A stretch of DNA of 24,084 nucleotides from Psychromonas sp. GTDB lineage: Bacteria > Pseudomonadota > Gammaproteobacteria > Enterobacterales > Psychromonadaceae. Positions within the stretch are counted from its first letter, which is position 1, and each line of letters opens with the position of its first letter. The translations under genes and the position numbers were made by a program. The stretch spans positions 1 through 24,084 of the forward strand of contig JAGLDN010000051.1 of NCBI GenBank assembly GCA_023145575.1, given 5' to 3'. The notes under the pieces are model-generated. The model worked only from the letters and a program-made list of their open reading frames with translations, made no database searches and had not been told where the DNA came from. Positions 1-8,839 of this stretch are shown piece after piece.

Positions 1-210
1 AATAAAGACTTTAATTCCTAAATAGTTATTCTAAGTCGAAATTTTATAACAACGCTAATTGTTACAAGTTTCCTTGCTCTACAGGGCTTTAGCTCAAACA
101 CCAGCTCTGCGTTATAACATTCGAAAAGTGACTGCAATTACCTAATGTTATGCCTTAATCTGATGTCCGATCTAAAGCCTAACCAAGCATAATGAAGTAA
201 CACGGGTATA
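1..210 (+). repeat. MITE-like dispersed repeat, copy 1 (left end cut by window)
   Basis: Noncoding. Three modules occur in the same order as in the copies at 7385-7707 and, inverted, 16313-16602. The first is TTCTAAGTCGAAATT near 30-45. The second, near 86-140, contains GCTCAAACACC, GCTCTGCG and ATAACATTCGAAAA. The third, near 142-210, has ATGTTATGCCTTAATCTGA, TCCGAT and a terminal GGGTATA at 204-210. The left terminus lies outside the window. Similarity to the other copies was found by eye and is clearly above chance in the AACATTCGAAAA and GCCTTNATCTGA stretches, but the copies have diverged. No open reading frame is conserved among copies, so I treat it as a non-autonomous element or intergenic repeat. 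Confidence 0.6.
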
Positions 211-552
211 TACTCATGTTACGTAAAGATGACAAGTTAGATTGGTAAATAGTATCAAAGAAACGAGGTATAAAATATTTTCTTGCGGATTAACTGCATT
301 AATCAGCAAAGGTCGAATTAAAATAAGGCTTTTAATTCATAACGAGTTGCCCTACGTCATCATTTTTTAACTATGTTAATTGATGTAAGTGTCCAAACCC
401 TGCGCGTATCCTGCTCGTTTTATTATGAAAACAAGAACGCCCCGTTACAACAATCGGAAAGGGAGTAACCAGTATAAGAATGTTAATTCTACCGAAAATG
501 AGTAGCGCAGCTAATCCCTGCCAAAGCACCTTAAAGCAGCACGGTTATGTAT
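209..552 (+). repeat. MITE-like dispersed repeat, copy 2
   Basis: This copy directly follows copy 1, sharing the TATA at the junction. Its left end, TATACTCATGTTACGTAAAG at 209-228, is the inverse of the right end of other copies (for example CTTTGCGTAATATGGGTATA at 7687-7706). Inside are GAGGTATAAAATATTTT (near 265-282), the TCGAATTAAAA...TTTTAAT module (313-335), and a diverged ACAACAATCGGAAAGGGAG stretch (447-465). A diverged right end lies near 525-552 (CAAAGCACCTT, GGTTATGTATTGG). It has decayed more than copy 1. The rest of this spacer, 553-723, holds no gene I can recognise. Confidence 0.5.
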
Positions 553-656
553 TGGCAAAGAAGATAATATCTCAAGAGCCATCCTATTAAAAATGCTAAA
601 AAACAATGCACATTTAATGGTAAAACATTGTAATTTAGAGCATAATTATATTGGTA

Positions 657-678
657 AAATGACGATTCCTAATGTCAT
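657..678 (-). terminator. Weak candidate terminator of the fadL-like gene
   Basis: Read on the minus strand, ATGAC and GTCAT form a 5-bp stem around a 12-nt interval, followed by a short T run, about 45 nt past the stop of the FadL-family gene. The stem is short and AT-rich, so this is a weak prediction. Confidence 0.25.
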
Positions 679-723
679 GTTTAAGCCCTAACAGGAACTT
701 ATTTTGTGAATTTTAGTGTTATT

Positions 724-1872
724 TTAGAAGGAATAATTAGCTTGTACTCCAGCTATGATCCCATCTGTTTTTATAGATTTTAATTGCGCAGCATTTGTTG
801 GATTACTAGTCGAAGGCTCAAAATTTGTGGTCTGTCCTAATAAATAAGCAGCCCCAAAGTCAATTCGTATTTTATTCATTTTATAAGTCAAGCCTGCTGC
901 AAACCAATGTCTTTTGGCGTTTGACGTACCAAGGGCACTTAAGTTAATTGGCTTAGTCCATTCATAGCGATAACCTGTACGTATCTCCCAAACACTATTT
1001 AAATAGAAAGTCGATCCCAGCGCCCCAGCATATTGATCTTCCCATTCGTCTGCTGGGTAGTTTGATTTAATATCAGACCAGCGGGTCCATTGCAAGCTAT
1101 AGTGAATAGCCATCAATGTTGCGGGTATCTTATCATAGCCTGAAAACTCCAATGCATCCGGAATAGGAATAGGAACTTGTTGGGTTTCGCTATTTACATT
1201 TACATTTACTTTTATTTTAGGGCTGTAATGGTATGATAAGCCATAGCGATGGTGAATATTGTATTGAAACATGAGGCCACCGTTAATGCCATAGCCAAAG
1301 CCATTATAATCAAATTTTTCGGATGTAACATTCTTCTCTACTTTATATAATATTCCCTTGCTGTTTGCAAAGTCTATACCCGCGCCAAGGCTAAATTTAT
1401 TATTGATACGATAAGAAGTTATCAGTCCTCCATTTAAGATGTTATTATTAGTGACATAGATGTGTTGTTGGTTTAGAGCATCAAGGGCACTTATTACGCT
1501 TGTTTTTGGAGCCATGTCTGTTTGAGCATGAATGCCTATGGAAAAATTTTCAGTCATCGGCACAATAAGGTATAAATTAGGGTTGATCGCAGTACTGCTT
1601 TCATTTACTACTTCATTCGTTGTGAGAATGTCCATACTTGCTGTTGTACTTGTCACGCCTAACGACACTGCCATTTTAGTAAATAGAGTTATTCCAGCAG
1701 GATTGCGCGCCATCACAGAAGCATTGTCTCCAATAACAGCGTCACCAGCATAAGCACGACCTATTCCACTTCCCGTTTGAGAATTTATTTGAAATTGACT
1801 GGCATCTGCTTGTTGAGTAATGCTGAAAATGGATACAGTAAAGAGAGCTTTGAAAAAAATGTGCATTTTCAT
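724..1872 (-). CDS. fadL: FadL/TodX-family outer-membrane transport protein
   Basis: This is a beta-barrel of the FadL family, which in E. coli moves long-chain fatty acids across the outer membrane. The 382-aa product starts with a signal peptide (about residues 1-24, hydrophobic core then ADA-S). After it comes the family's N-terminal plug pattern: a GSGIGRAYAGDA stretch and then NASVMARNPAGITLF, with the NPA motif in place. The C terminus, VQANYSF, ends in the aromatic residue expected for barrel insertion. It is shorter than E. coli FadL (446 aa), mainly in the middle (about 225-245), where a surface loop seems trimmed. The start is supported by AAAGGA on the minus strand (1883-1888), 10 nt upstream. 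A 10-bp palindrome, AAAGGCCTTT (1891-1900), lies just upstream and has no assigned role. Substrate is unknown; family members also carry hydrocarbons, so the symbol is provisional. Confidence 0.85.
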   Translation of the reverse strand: MKMHIFFKALFTVSIFSITQQADASQFQINSQTGSGIGRAYAGDAVIGDNASVMARNPAGITLFTKMAVSLGVTSTTASMDILTTNEVVNESSTAINPNLYLIVPMTENFSIGIHAQTDMAPKTSVISALDALNQQHIYVTNNNILNGGLITSYRINNKFSLGAGIDFANSKGILYKVEKNVTSEKFDYNGFGYGINGGLMFQYNIHHRYGLSYHYSPKIKVNVNVNSETQQVPIPIPDALEFSGYDKIPATLMAIHYSLQWTRWSDIKSNYPADEWEDQYAGALGSTFYLNSVWEIRTGYRYEWTKPINLSALGTSNAKRHWFAAGLTYKMNKIRIDFGAAYLLGQTTNFEPSTSNPTNAAQLKSIKTDGIIAGVQANYSF

Positions 1873-2057
1873 TTTATTATTTTCCTTTCAAAAGGCCTTT
1901 GATGTGATAGATGTATCCATACGAAGCCATTTTTTATAAACGTAAAGTAACAAATAATAACCATTAAGATAAATAAAATCAAACTTTCCTCATTTATTTG
2001 TGGCAACAACAAAAAGGGCTGAGTTCTACTGGTAACTGATAAAGTTAATCTGTGTCG

Positions 2058-3475
2058 CTAATTACAAAAAATTAATAGGTTTAAGGCATTAAACGAGCTT
2101 AATTCATGATCTTGTCTAGCCAAATATAACAAAGTTGGTAAAACCGTATCATGGTTTAATGACAGACTATCAATCCCTTTATCGACAAGCCAAGAAGCAA
2201 AGTCTTTATGATCTGAGAGGTTTGGCTACATATTTCAATGTATTTTTCACTTGCCTTAGCAGGCTTTAATCGCCATGTCTAATGAGCGTTTAATAGCGAG
2301 TTTGCGTTCATCAAAAAAAGATAAATTAACCCTGAAGATCTATCGAAGCCAAGGATCAATTGCGTTAAATCGTTAAATCGTTAAATCCTATTGAGGATCC
2401 ATCAAAATATTTATGAAATTGTTCGGTAACGTAGTACATTTAAGGGTAATTCATACATTATAATGATACGTAAACCGTTTTAACCTCATTTTAAACCATG
2501 CTCTTTTAAAATATCTACTACGGATTTAGCTTCAGCAATGGTACGCACAAATGGGATCATCACTTCTATAATTGGTGAAATCCATATCATTGCGAGCACG
2601 TTTTAACGCTTTACACTCTAATTAAAAAAATATCTAAAATCTTTCGATAAATAACGTGCAGCCCCACGATAACCTATCATGGGATCTTCTTCATCAGACT
2701 CAAAATCTTATACACCAAATGAGCATGCATATTCGCTGGAATTAAAATCCGATATTATAACGATTACTTTTCTGGATATAATGCCGCTGCAATTGTTGAA
2801 ATTCCTTCGCTGAGTTGAGTGGTGTAAAACTCAATTGGATCATCGTAATTCGCAATGCTGTCAGTAATTCCATGCTTTAAATCAACTGATTGTTTATCAA
2901 ATTCAAGCAGTGCTTTAGGATGAATACCGATCATCTTAATGATAGTGAACATCAGCAACTCTAAATCAACACCCGCATGAAGCAGACGAGCAAGAGAAAA
3001 TGTGCGATATTGGTTACCAACATTCATCATAATTTTAAGAGGAAGTTCAAGTATGTCCTTAATTTATGATTTGGTAACAGTAAAATCAAGCGCCTTAACA
3101 TAAATAAAGTTGGTATCACCCTCTGCACATGACAGAGTCATTTTATCGTCTGTTTTGATTTTACTGGTTGCATTTATACAGCCAACGACCGCAGGAATAC
3201 CCATTTTACTGGTAATCATCGACGCATGAAAAGTTGTTCCGCCTCGGTTAGTGACAATCGTTGAAGCACGTTTCATGATAGGTTCCCAGTCTGGATCTAT
3301 TATATTAGTAACGAGTATATTATTTGGGTGAATTTTATGCATCTCTTGTAGTGATACTAAAATTTTGTCTACTTATTAAATTAAGTTGACAGTCAAAATT
3401 ACACAATAGTGCAGTATTTGCTCGAGGTTTTGTCTCTACATAAAACAATTTACAAAACCTATAATTGATCTGTCA
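2058..3475 (-). pseudogene. ppsA: Phosphoenolpyruvate synthase remnant (ppsA), N-terminal half missing
   Basis: Intact PpsA makes phosphoenolpyruvate from pyruvate and ATP in gluconeogenesis. From right to left the minus strand reads successive pieces of the enzyme in shifting frames. First is KLFYVETKPRANTA (near 3470-3430), at the end of the nucleotide-binding domain. Next is the swivelling phosphohistidine domain (3342-3064: LVTNIIDPDWEPIMKRAS, then TNRGG and the catalytic-type His in TTFHAS). Then the barrel start (3030-2764: MMNVGN, MIGIHPKALLEFD). Then SDFNSSEYA, an in-frame stop, DPMIGYRGAARY, RARNDM, MIPFVRTIAEAKSVVD, QFHKYFDG, FFDERK, and a C terminus with KDFASWLVDKGIDSLSLN. I see at least four frame changes and internal stops. 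The roughly 360-residue N-terminal domain is absent upstream, so the gene is dead. The first residues after TNRGG are TTF where E. coli has RTC. Confidence 0.92.
2364..2387. repeat. 8-bp tandem triplication GTTAAATC inside ppsA remnant
   Basis: GTTAAATC occurs three times in perfect tandem (2364-2371, 2372-2379, 2380-2387). On the coding minus strand two units encode the expected PpsA residues (G-F-N-D-L-T before Q-L). The third unit adds 8 bp and shifts the frame, so this looks like a replication-slippage inactivating mutation. Confidence 0.85.
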
Positions 3476-4448
3476 TTAATTTTACATGGTAAAACTAATA
3501 AGTTATTCCCTGTAATTTAGAATAATAAATATTATACTCATGCTGCATTTAAATACAACATTAGGTATCCGCCGATACGAGATCTATACCCGTTATCTTT
3601 GAAATAATTAAATTTATTGAAAGGTGCTTGAATTTTTTTTAAAAGATGATCATTACTCAATGCAAATATCACTATCCAAATTATAAAAGATAACACTCGA
3701 ATTATGACACAAAATGTCTCGTAATAAGTGGCATGTGATCGATGATTAAAAGCTATTTTATTATCTGCAGAACATTGATCTTATGACTTGATTGCTAATG
3801 CGTTAAGAAGTGACAAACGGAGTATCATTCGCCATCTTAAATAGTATGTATCAACTCAAAAATAACCTGAAACGGTCATTGACCCTCTTAGTGACAACAT
3901 ATATTCTCAAAGAAATGAAAAATGCCAATATATCAAGACTGAATTCAACATTGAGTATTCTAGTCTTGGAATGCAAAAGTGGTTACATCGTAACTGTCTA
4001 GTTTAAAGCTGTTCTTCATAAATATGATAAGCCAAGCAGGCAGCGTTTATTGATGCCGATGAAGCGCTAAGGACCAGTGTTAGTGTCTGCGATTGCATTT
4101 TATTTATGGATGGTGTTTAGCCAAGTCAATAACCAAAATAATGTTTGTTTGGTTAAAAAACCACCCATAAAGCAATAAGAGCAACAGGTAGCCGTAATTT
4201 TTTTATATATAATTGGTGTAATTAAGAAGGCGTTAGACTGGCTTTATCAATTAATTGAGTGGATAACCTCAAGATCCAAGCTCTACACATAATCAAATAT
4301 GGATGAAAACCGTCTCATTTTTATCAAGATACGCTAAAGGGCAAATCCTAAAAGATATAAGGATAAAGGGCGATCACAATGCGAGCTTTGATGATGAACG
4401 CAGTTTATCTTCGAGAGGTCAATTTTGTGCATCGTATCTTGGCATACT
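3476..4448. other. Gene-free decayed spacer
   Basis: About 1 kb between the ppsA remnant and the next repeat end. Two short plus-strand open frames (3810-4001 and 4303-4500) have no convincing ribosome binding site, no recognisable domain and a composition like the noncoding surroundings. The second runs into the repeat at 4449-4490. TATACTCATGCTGCATTT at 3533-3550 resembles the repeat's terminal sequence (209-228) and may be an isolated left end. The missing N-terminal part of ppsA was not recognised here. I see no RNA gene. Confidence 0.5.
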
Positions 4449-4490
4449 TTTCCGATCTGACTTTGCATCTTTACGTCGCATGGGGATATA
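4449..4490 (+). repeat. Right end of the dispersed repeat, copy 6 (partial)
   Basis: TCCGAT, CTGACTTTGCATCTTTACG and ATGGGGATATA match, in order, the right end of the copy at 7385-7707 (TCCGAT, GACAAAGCATCTTTGCG, ATATGGGTATA). A very diverged body may extend left to about 4205, which would give the roughly 290-bp length of the better copies, but I could only align short stretches there. Confidence 0.5.
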
Positions 4491-4569
4491 TTTTATATAA
4501 CTTTCTTTTTCTTGTACTGTGATTTTATCCTTAAAATTGTATGTAAATGCTGTGTATATTTCTTACTTA

Positions 4570-4578
4570 TGGTATTAT
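4570..4578 (+). promoter_or_regulatory. Candidate extended -10 promoter of gyrA
   Basis: TGGTATTAT is an extended -10 (TGn plus TATTAT) 45 nt upstream of the gyrA start. No good -35 hexamer is spaced from it, which is tolerated for extended -10 promoters. Prediction only. Confidence 0.4.
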
Positions 4579-4622
4579 TTTTGTAGAATCAATAATTTTT
4601 CTAATAAAGGATTTCTGTTTTT

Positions 4623-7361
4623 ATGAACGAATTTGCACCTGATGTATCCCCGATTAATATTGAAGATGAATTAAAAAATTCTTACCTTGAATATGCAATG
4701 AGTGTAATAGTTGGGCGAGCCTTGCCCGATGTGCGTGATGGATTAAAACCCGTTCATCGTCGTGTTTTATTTGCAATGAATGTTTTACGTAATGACTGGA
4801 ACAAACCGTATAAAAAATCAGCGCGTATTGTCGGTGATGTCATTGGTAAGTATCACCCACACGGTGATTCTGCTGTCTACGATACGATTGTGCGCATGGC
4901 TCAAAACTTTTCAATGCGTTACATGCTGATTGATGGGCAAGGTAACTTTGGCTCGGTCGATGGTGATAGCGCTGCAGCAATGCGTTATACCGAAATTAGA
5001 ATGCATAAATTAGCCCATCAATTACTGACTGATTTAGAAAAAGAAACGGTTGATTATGTCCCTAACTATGATGGTACCGAATTGATCCCCGAAGTAATGC
5101 CGACACGGATCCCAAATTTATTAATCAATGGCTCATCTGGTATTGCTGTTGGTATGGCAACAAATATTCCGCCCCACAATTTAGGTGAAGTGCTTGATGG
5201 TTGTTTGGCATTAATAGATGATCCAGAAATCACCATTAATGAATTAATTGAATTTATTCCAGGACCTGATTTTCCCACCGCTGCAATCATTAATGGTCGT
5301 AATGGTATTATTGAGGCTTATCATACAGGCCGCGGAAAAATAAAAATTCGTGCAAAAGCGGGTATTGAAATTGATGATAAAACAGGTCGTGAAACGATTG
5401 TTGTTCATGAGTTACCTTACCAAGTTAATAAAGCCCGTTTAATTGAGAAAATTGCTGAGTTTGTAAAAGATAAAAAAATTGAAGGCATTAGTGCGTTACG
5501 CGATGAATCCGATAAAGATGGCATGCGTATGGTCGTTGAAGTGAAACGCGGCGAAGTGGGCGAGGTTGTTTTAAATAATCTTTATGCACAAACACAAATG
5601 CAAGTCACATTTGGCATCAATGTTGTCGCACTTGATCATGGGCAGCCAAAACTATTTAACCTAAAAGAAATGTTGCAAGCATTTATTCGTCATCGTCGAG
5701 AAGTTGTTACGCGACGTACCGTATTTGAATTACGTAAGGCGCGTGAGCGTGCACATACACTTGAAGGTTTAGCTATTTCATTAGCAAATATCGATGCTAT
5801 TATTGAACTTATTCGTCAGTCTACAACACCGTTAGAAGCTAAAGTTGCTTTACAAGCACGCGGGTGGGAACTCGGTAATGTTGCATCAATGCTCAATGCT
5901 GCTGGGGTTGATGTTGCACGCCCTGATGCACTCGAAGAAAAATTCGGTATGTATGATGGTTTGTATTATATGACTGATGTGCAAGCACAAGCTATTCTTG
6001 ACATGCGATTGCATAAATTAACAGGTCTTGAGCATGAGAAAATATTAACAGAGTACAAAGAATTAATTGATATTATTACTGGTTTGCTGTTTATTTTAAA
6101 AGATGCCGCACGTTTGCTTGAAATTATTCGTGAAGAGCTTGAAGAAGTGCGTGCTAATTTTGCAGACGCTCGTCGCACTGAAATAGGCGCAAATGAAACT
6201 GATCTTAGCATTGAAGATTTAATCACAGAAGAAGATGTTGTTGTCACGCTTTCACATGCAGGGTATGTTAAATATCAGCCGTTGTCCGACTATGAAGCGC
6301 AACGTCGTGGTGGTAAAGGGAAGTCCGCAACGAAAATGAAAGATGAGGATTTCATTGAAAAATTATTAGTTGCAAGTACTCACGATACGATTTTGTGTTT
6401 TTCAACACGAGGGCGCTTATACTGGCTTAAAACATTCGAGTTGCCATTAGGATCCCGACAAGCGAGAGGTCGTCCGATTGTTAATATTTTACCGTTGCAA
6501 GAAGATGAACGTATTACCGCTATTTTACCTGTGAGGGATTATAACGATGATAAATTTGTATTTATGGCAACGGCTAATGGTACGGTCAAAAAAACCGCAT
6601 TAAGTGCATATAGCCGGCGAAGAGCAAGTGGATTAATTGCACTAAATTTAAATGAGGACAATGAGCTGATCGGTGCGAAGATTACTAATGGATCTAATGA
6701 AATTATGATTTTTTCAGATGCAGGTAAAGTTGTTCGCTTTAAAGAAGCGGAAGACATTTTAGTGTTTGATGAAAATGACAATCCTGTCCTTGACGAAAAT
6801 GGCGAACAAAAAGTACGTTTTAAAGGCGTTCGCCCAATGGGACGCACGGCAACTGGCGTACGCGGGATTAGACTTAAACAAGGTGAAAAAGTGGTGTCGC
6901 TCATTGTGCCAAATGACACAGGCCATATCTTAACGGCAACTGAAAATGGTTATGGTAAACGTACCGCGTTATCTGATTACGCAGCCAAAAGTCGTGGAGG
7001 TCAAGGTGTTATTTCCATTAAGGTCAGTGGACGTAACGGCAAAGTCGTTGGCGCGGTACAAGTTGATGAAAATGACGAAATCATGCTCATTTCAAATCGT
7101 GGTACGCTTGTACGTACCCCAGCATGCGGCGTATCTGTGGTTGGGCGTAATACACAAGGCGTGACCTTAATTAGAACGCGTGAAGATGAAAAAATTGTTG
7201 CATTACAACGCATTGATGAGATAAAAGAACAGCCTGAGCTGCATACTGAAGAGGGAACTAAAATGAACTTTGACGCTTTAGTTACTGATGAATTAGTTGA
7301 TTTTCCTATTGATGAAAATGGTAGCTTCGACGTGGATGAAGATCCTGATCCTAAAGTGTAA
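4623..7361 (+). CDS. gyrA: DNA gyrase subunit A
   Basis: GyrA is the cleaving-rejoining subunit of the type II topoisomerase that introduces negative supercoils, acting with GyrB. The 912-aa product has the winged-helix/tower breakage domain first. Catalytic Tyr122 sits in AAAMRYTE, and numbering through this region equals E. coli. The quinolone-determining region reads HPHGDSAVYDT with Ser83 and Asp87, the wild-type sensitive residues. The C-terminal beta-pinwheel begins with the GyrA box QRRGGKGK (about 560), which is needed for DNA wrapping. It is longer than E. coli GyrA (875 aa), mostly through an acidic insertion at about 709-737 (FDENDNPVLDENGEQ) between pinwheel blades. The tail is acidic (DVDEDPDPKV). 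AAAGGA at 4606-4611, 11 nt upstream, supports the start. It is flanked by decayed DNA on the left and a repeat on the right, so it is probably monocistronic. Confidence 0.98.
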   Translation: MNEFAPDVSPINIEDELKNSYLEYAMSVIVGRALPDVRDGLKPVHRRVLFAMNVLRNDWNKPYKKSARIVGDVIGKYHPHGDSAVYDTIVRMAQNFSMRYMLIDGQGNFGSVDGDSAAAMRYTEIRMHKLAHQLLTDLEKETVDYVPNYDGTELIPEVMPTRIPNLLINGSSGIAVGMATNIPPHNLGEVLDGCLALIDDPEITINELIEFIPGPDFPTAAIINGRNGIIEAYHTGRGKIKIRAKAGIEIDDKTGRETIVVHELPYQVNKARLIEKIAEFVKDKKIEGISALRDESDKDGMRMVVEVKRGEVGEVVLNNLYAQTQMQVTFGINVVALDHGQPKLFNLKEMLQAFIRHRREVVTRRTVFELRKARERAHTLEGLAISLANIDAIIELIRQSTTPLEAKVALQARGWELGNVASMLNAAGVDVARPDALEEKFGMYDGLYYMTDVQAQAILDMRLHKLTGLEHEKILTEYKELIDIITGLLFILKDAARLLEIIREELEEVRANFADARRTEIGANETDLSIEDLITEEDVVVTLSHAGYVKYQPLSDYEAQRRGGKGKSATKMKDEDFIEKLLVASTHDTILCFSTRGRLYWLKTFELPLGSRQARGRPIVNILPLQEDERITAILPVRDYNDDKFVFMATANGTVKKTALSAYSRRRASGLIALNLNEDNELIGAKITNGSNEIMIFSDAGKVVRFKEAEDILVFDENDNPVLDENGEQKVRFKGVRPMGRTATGVRGIRLKQGEKVVSLIVPNDTGHILTATENGYGKRTALSDYAAKSRGGQGVISIKVSGRNGKVVGAVQVDENDEIMLISNRGTLVRTPACGVSVVGRNTQGVTLIRTREDEKIVALQRIDEIKEQPELHTEEGTKMNFDALVTDELVDFPIDENGSFDVDEDPDPKV

Positions 7362-7384
7362 GTTAAATAAGTAATGTGGTATTT

Positions 7385-7707
7385 TACCCCTGTGTCGTAT
7401 AGGTGAAAGTCAGATCTGGAAATTGTACCAATACACTAGGCATAAAATTTCGCACTCGATGTTTAATGTAGTTAATCATTTAAGGTCGAATTAAAACAAA
7501 GTTTTAATGCTTAACGAGTTATTCTAAGTCGAAATTCTATAACGAGCGAGTATGATGCAATTAGTCATGCTCAATGGTGCAATACTCGAAACCTAGATTT
7601 GTTATCTAGTATTCTAAAAAAAAGAATAATTATTAATTTATGTTTTGCCTTGATCTGACATCCGATATTAAGTCTGACAAAGCATCTTTGCGTAATATGG
7701 GTATAAT
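7385..7707 (+). repeat. MITE-like dispersed repeat, copy 3 (gyrA-serC spacer)
   Basis: This copy has the most complete set of modules. AAATTGTACC with ACTAGGCATAAAAT (7420-7448) is found inverted at 16537-16564. TCGAATTAAAA...TTTTAAT, ACGAGTTATTCTAAGTCG and AAATTCTATAACGA (7484-7545) are shared with 1-50 and 313-345. A hairpin, CGAGTAT/ATACTCG (7547-7553 with 7582-7588), has a counterpart at 22361-22407. The right end is GCCTTGATCTGACATCCGAT ... GCATCTTTGCG ... ATGGGTATA (7648-7706). A second perfect hairpin, CTAGAT/ATCTAG (7593-7609), lies between them. The left terminus near 7385 is diverged and approximate. The element fills almost the whole 383-bp spacer. Confidence 0.65.
7702..7707 (+). 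promoter_or_regulatory. Candidate -10 of the serC promoter, inside repeat right end
   Basis: A consensus TATAAT, preceded by ATATGGG, lies 37 nt upstream of the serC start codon and is formed by the terminal sequence of the repeat. No clear -35 is seen at 16-18 bp. If used, serC expression would depend on the repeat's end. Confidence 0.4.
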
Positions 7708-7744
7708 ATTCGGAATTAACCCACTTATTTTTAAAGAGAAATTT

Positions 7745-8830
7745 ATGAACAGTATTTTTAATTTTAGTGCAGGGCCTGCTATGTTGCCTGTTGATGTAAT
7801 GAAACAAGCGCAAGAGGAGTTTTGTAATTGGCATGGTTTGGGTGTTTCAATCATGGAAATGAGTCATCGAAGTTCTCAATTTCTGGCGTTGGCAAAAGAA
7901 GCAGAGCAAGACTTAAGAGATTTGATGAATATCCCTGATAATTATAAAGTACTCTTTTGTCATGGTGGTGGGCGTGGTCAATTTGCTGCAATACCACTTA
8001 ATTTACTCGGTGATCAATTAGAAGCTGATTATTTAGTGACTGGACACTGGTCAAAACTGGCGATTGTCGAAGCTAAAAAGTATGCGCGCATTTCGAAAAT
8101 GGATATCATTATAGAAAAACATGGTAAAACAGCGGTTATGCCTGTCAGTGATTGGAAAATAAATCCAACGTCGGCATACGTGCATTATTGCACTAATGAA
8201 AGCATTGAAGGTATCGAAATATTTGATGTACCTAAAACAGGTAAGGTTCCATTAGTTGCAGATATGAGCTCAACAATATTATCTCGCAAGATAAATATAT
8301 CTGATTTTGGCATTATTTATGCGGGTGCGCAAAAAAATATCGGTCCGTCAGGGCTTGCAGTTGTCATCGTACGTGATGATTTACTCGGTTTTGCGCGAAG
8401 ATCTATCCCTTCAATCCTCAATTATGAAATTCAAGCAAATGCAGGCTCGATGCATAACACACCGCCAACTTATTCCTGGTATCTCGCTGGACTTGTTTTT
8501 AAATGGATTAAAAAGCAAGGAGGTATTGGCGCACTAGAGCACAAAAACATCACCAAATCGAAACTACTTTATGACTGTATTGATGCTTCCACATTTTATT
8601 CAAACAATGTTGATCTTAGTGTAAGAAGTCGCATGAATATTCCTTTTCGCCTTACTAATAAGGGGCTCAATGAAACATTTATACGTGAGTCTACAGCGGC
8701 GGGCTTACTCTCGCTAAAAGGGCATTCATCAGTGGGAGGAATGCGTGCGAATATTTACAACGCAATGCCAATCGAAGGTGTGCAATCTTTGGTTGATTTC
8801 ATGGTTGGTTTTGAGCGTAAATATTCTTAA
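7745..8830 (+). CDS. serC: Phosphoserine aminotransferase
   Basis: SerC converts 3-phosphohydroxypyruvate plus glutamate to phosphoserine (serine synthesis) and acts in the vitamin B6 pathway. With the start at 7745 the product is 361 aa, against 362 in E. coli. It opens with MNSIFNFSAGPAMLP, the canonical N terminus. The cofactor-binding CHGGGRGQF is at 72-80, and the PLP lysine is Lys197 in AGAQKNIGPSG. The C-terminal KGHSSVGGMRANIYN is typical of the family. The frame is open upstream to an ATG at 7640, but that 35-codon extension is encoded by the repeat (7640-7707) and has no family counterpart. The 7745 start has AAAGAGAA just upstream. The stop codon overlaps the ribosome binding site of hisC, so the two are probably co-transcribed. 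Confidence 0.96.
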   Translation: MNSIFNFSAGPAMLPVDVMKQAQEEFCNWHGLGVSIMEMSHRSSQFLALAKEAEQDLRDLMNIPDNYKVLFCHGGGRGQFAAIPLNLLGDQLEADYLVTGHWSKLAIVEAKKYARISKMDIIIEKHGKTAVMPVSDWKINPTSAYVHYCTNESIEGIEIFDVPKTGKVPLVADMSSTILSRKINISDFGIIYAGAQKNIGPSGLAVVIVRDDLLGFARRSIPSILNYEIQANAGSMHNTPPTYSWYLAGLVFKWIKKQGGIGALEHKNITKSKLLYDCIDASTFYSNNVDLSVRSRMNIPFRLTNKGLNETFIRESTAAGLLSLKGHSSVGGMRANIYNAMPIEGVQSLVDFMVGFERKYS

Positions 8831-8839
8831 GGAGATCTA

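Noticed and set aside
1891..1900. Palindrome AAAGGCCTTT upstream of the fadL-like gene as a FadR operator
   Set aside because: It does not resemble the known FadR site; a 10-bp palindrome alone is weak evidence.
3810..4001. Open frame of 63 codons in the ppsA-gyrA spacer
   Set aside because: No supporting ribosome binding site or recognisable motif; AT-rich spacer produces such frames by chance.
4303..4500. Open frame of 65 codons before gyrA
   Set aside because: No ribosome binding site, no known domain, and its 3' third is the dispersed repeat (4449-4490). The resemblance of its end to the false SerC extension is due to the repeat, not to protein homology.
4860..4890. Possible quinolone-resistance change in GyrA
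   Set aside because: Residues 83 and 87 are Ser and Asp, the sensitive state.
7378..7388. GGTA/TACC hairpin after gyrA as a terminator
   Set aside because: Only 4 bp of stem with a 3-nt loop and no T run.
7640..7744. Longer SerC start
   Set aside because: The extension is repeat DNA; SerC proteins begin at the MNSIFNFSAGPA position, which has its own purine-rich binding site.
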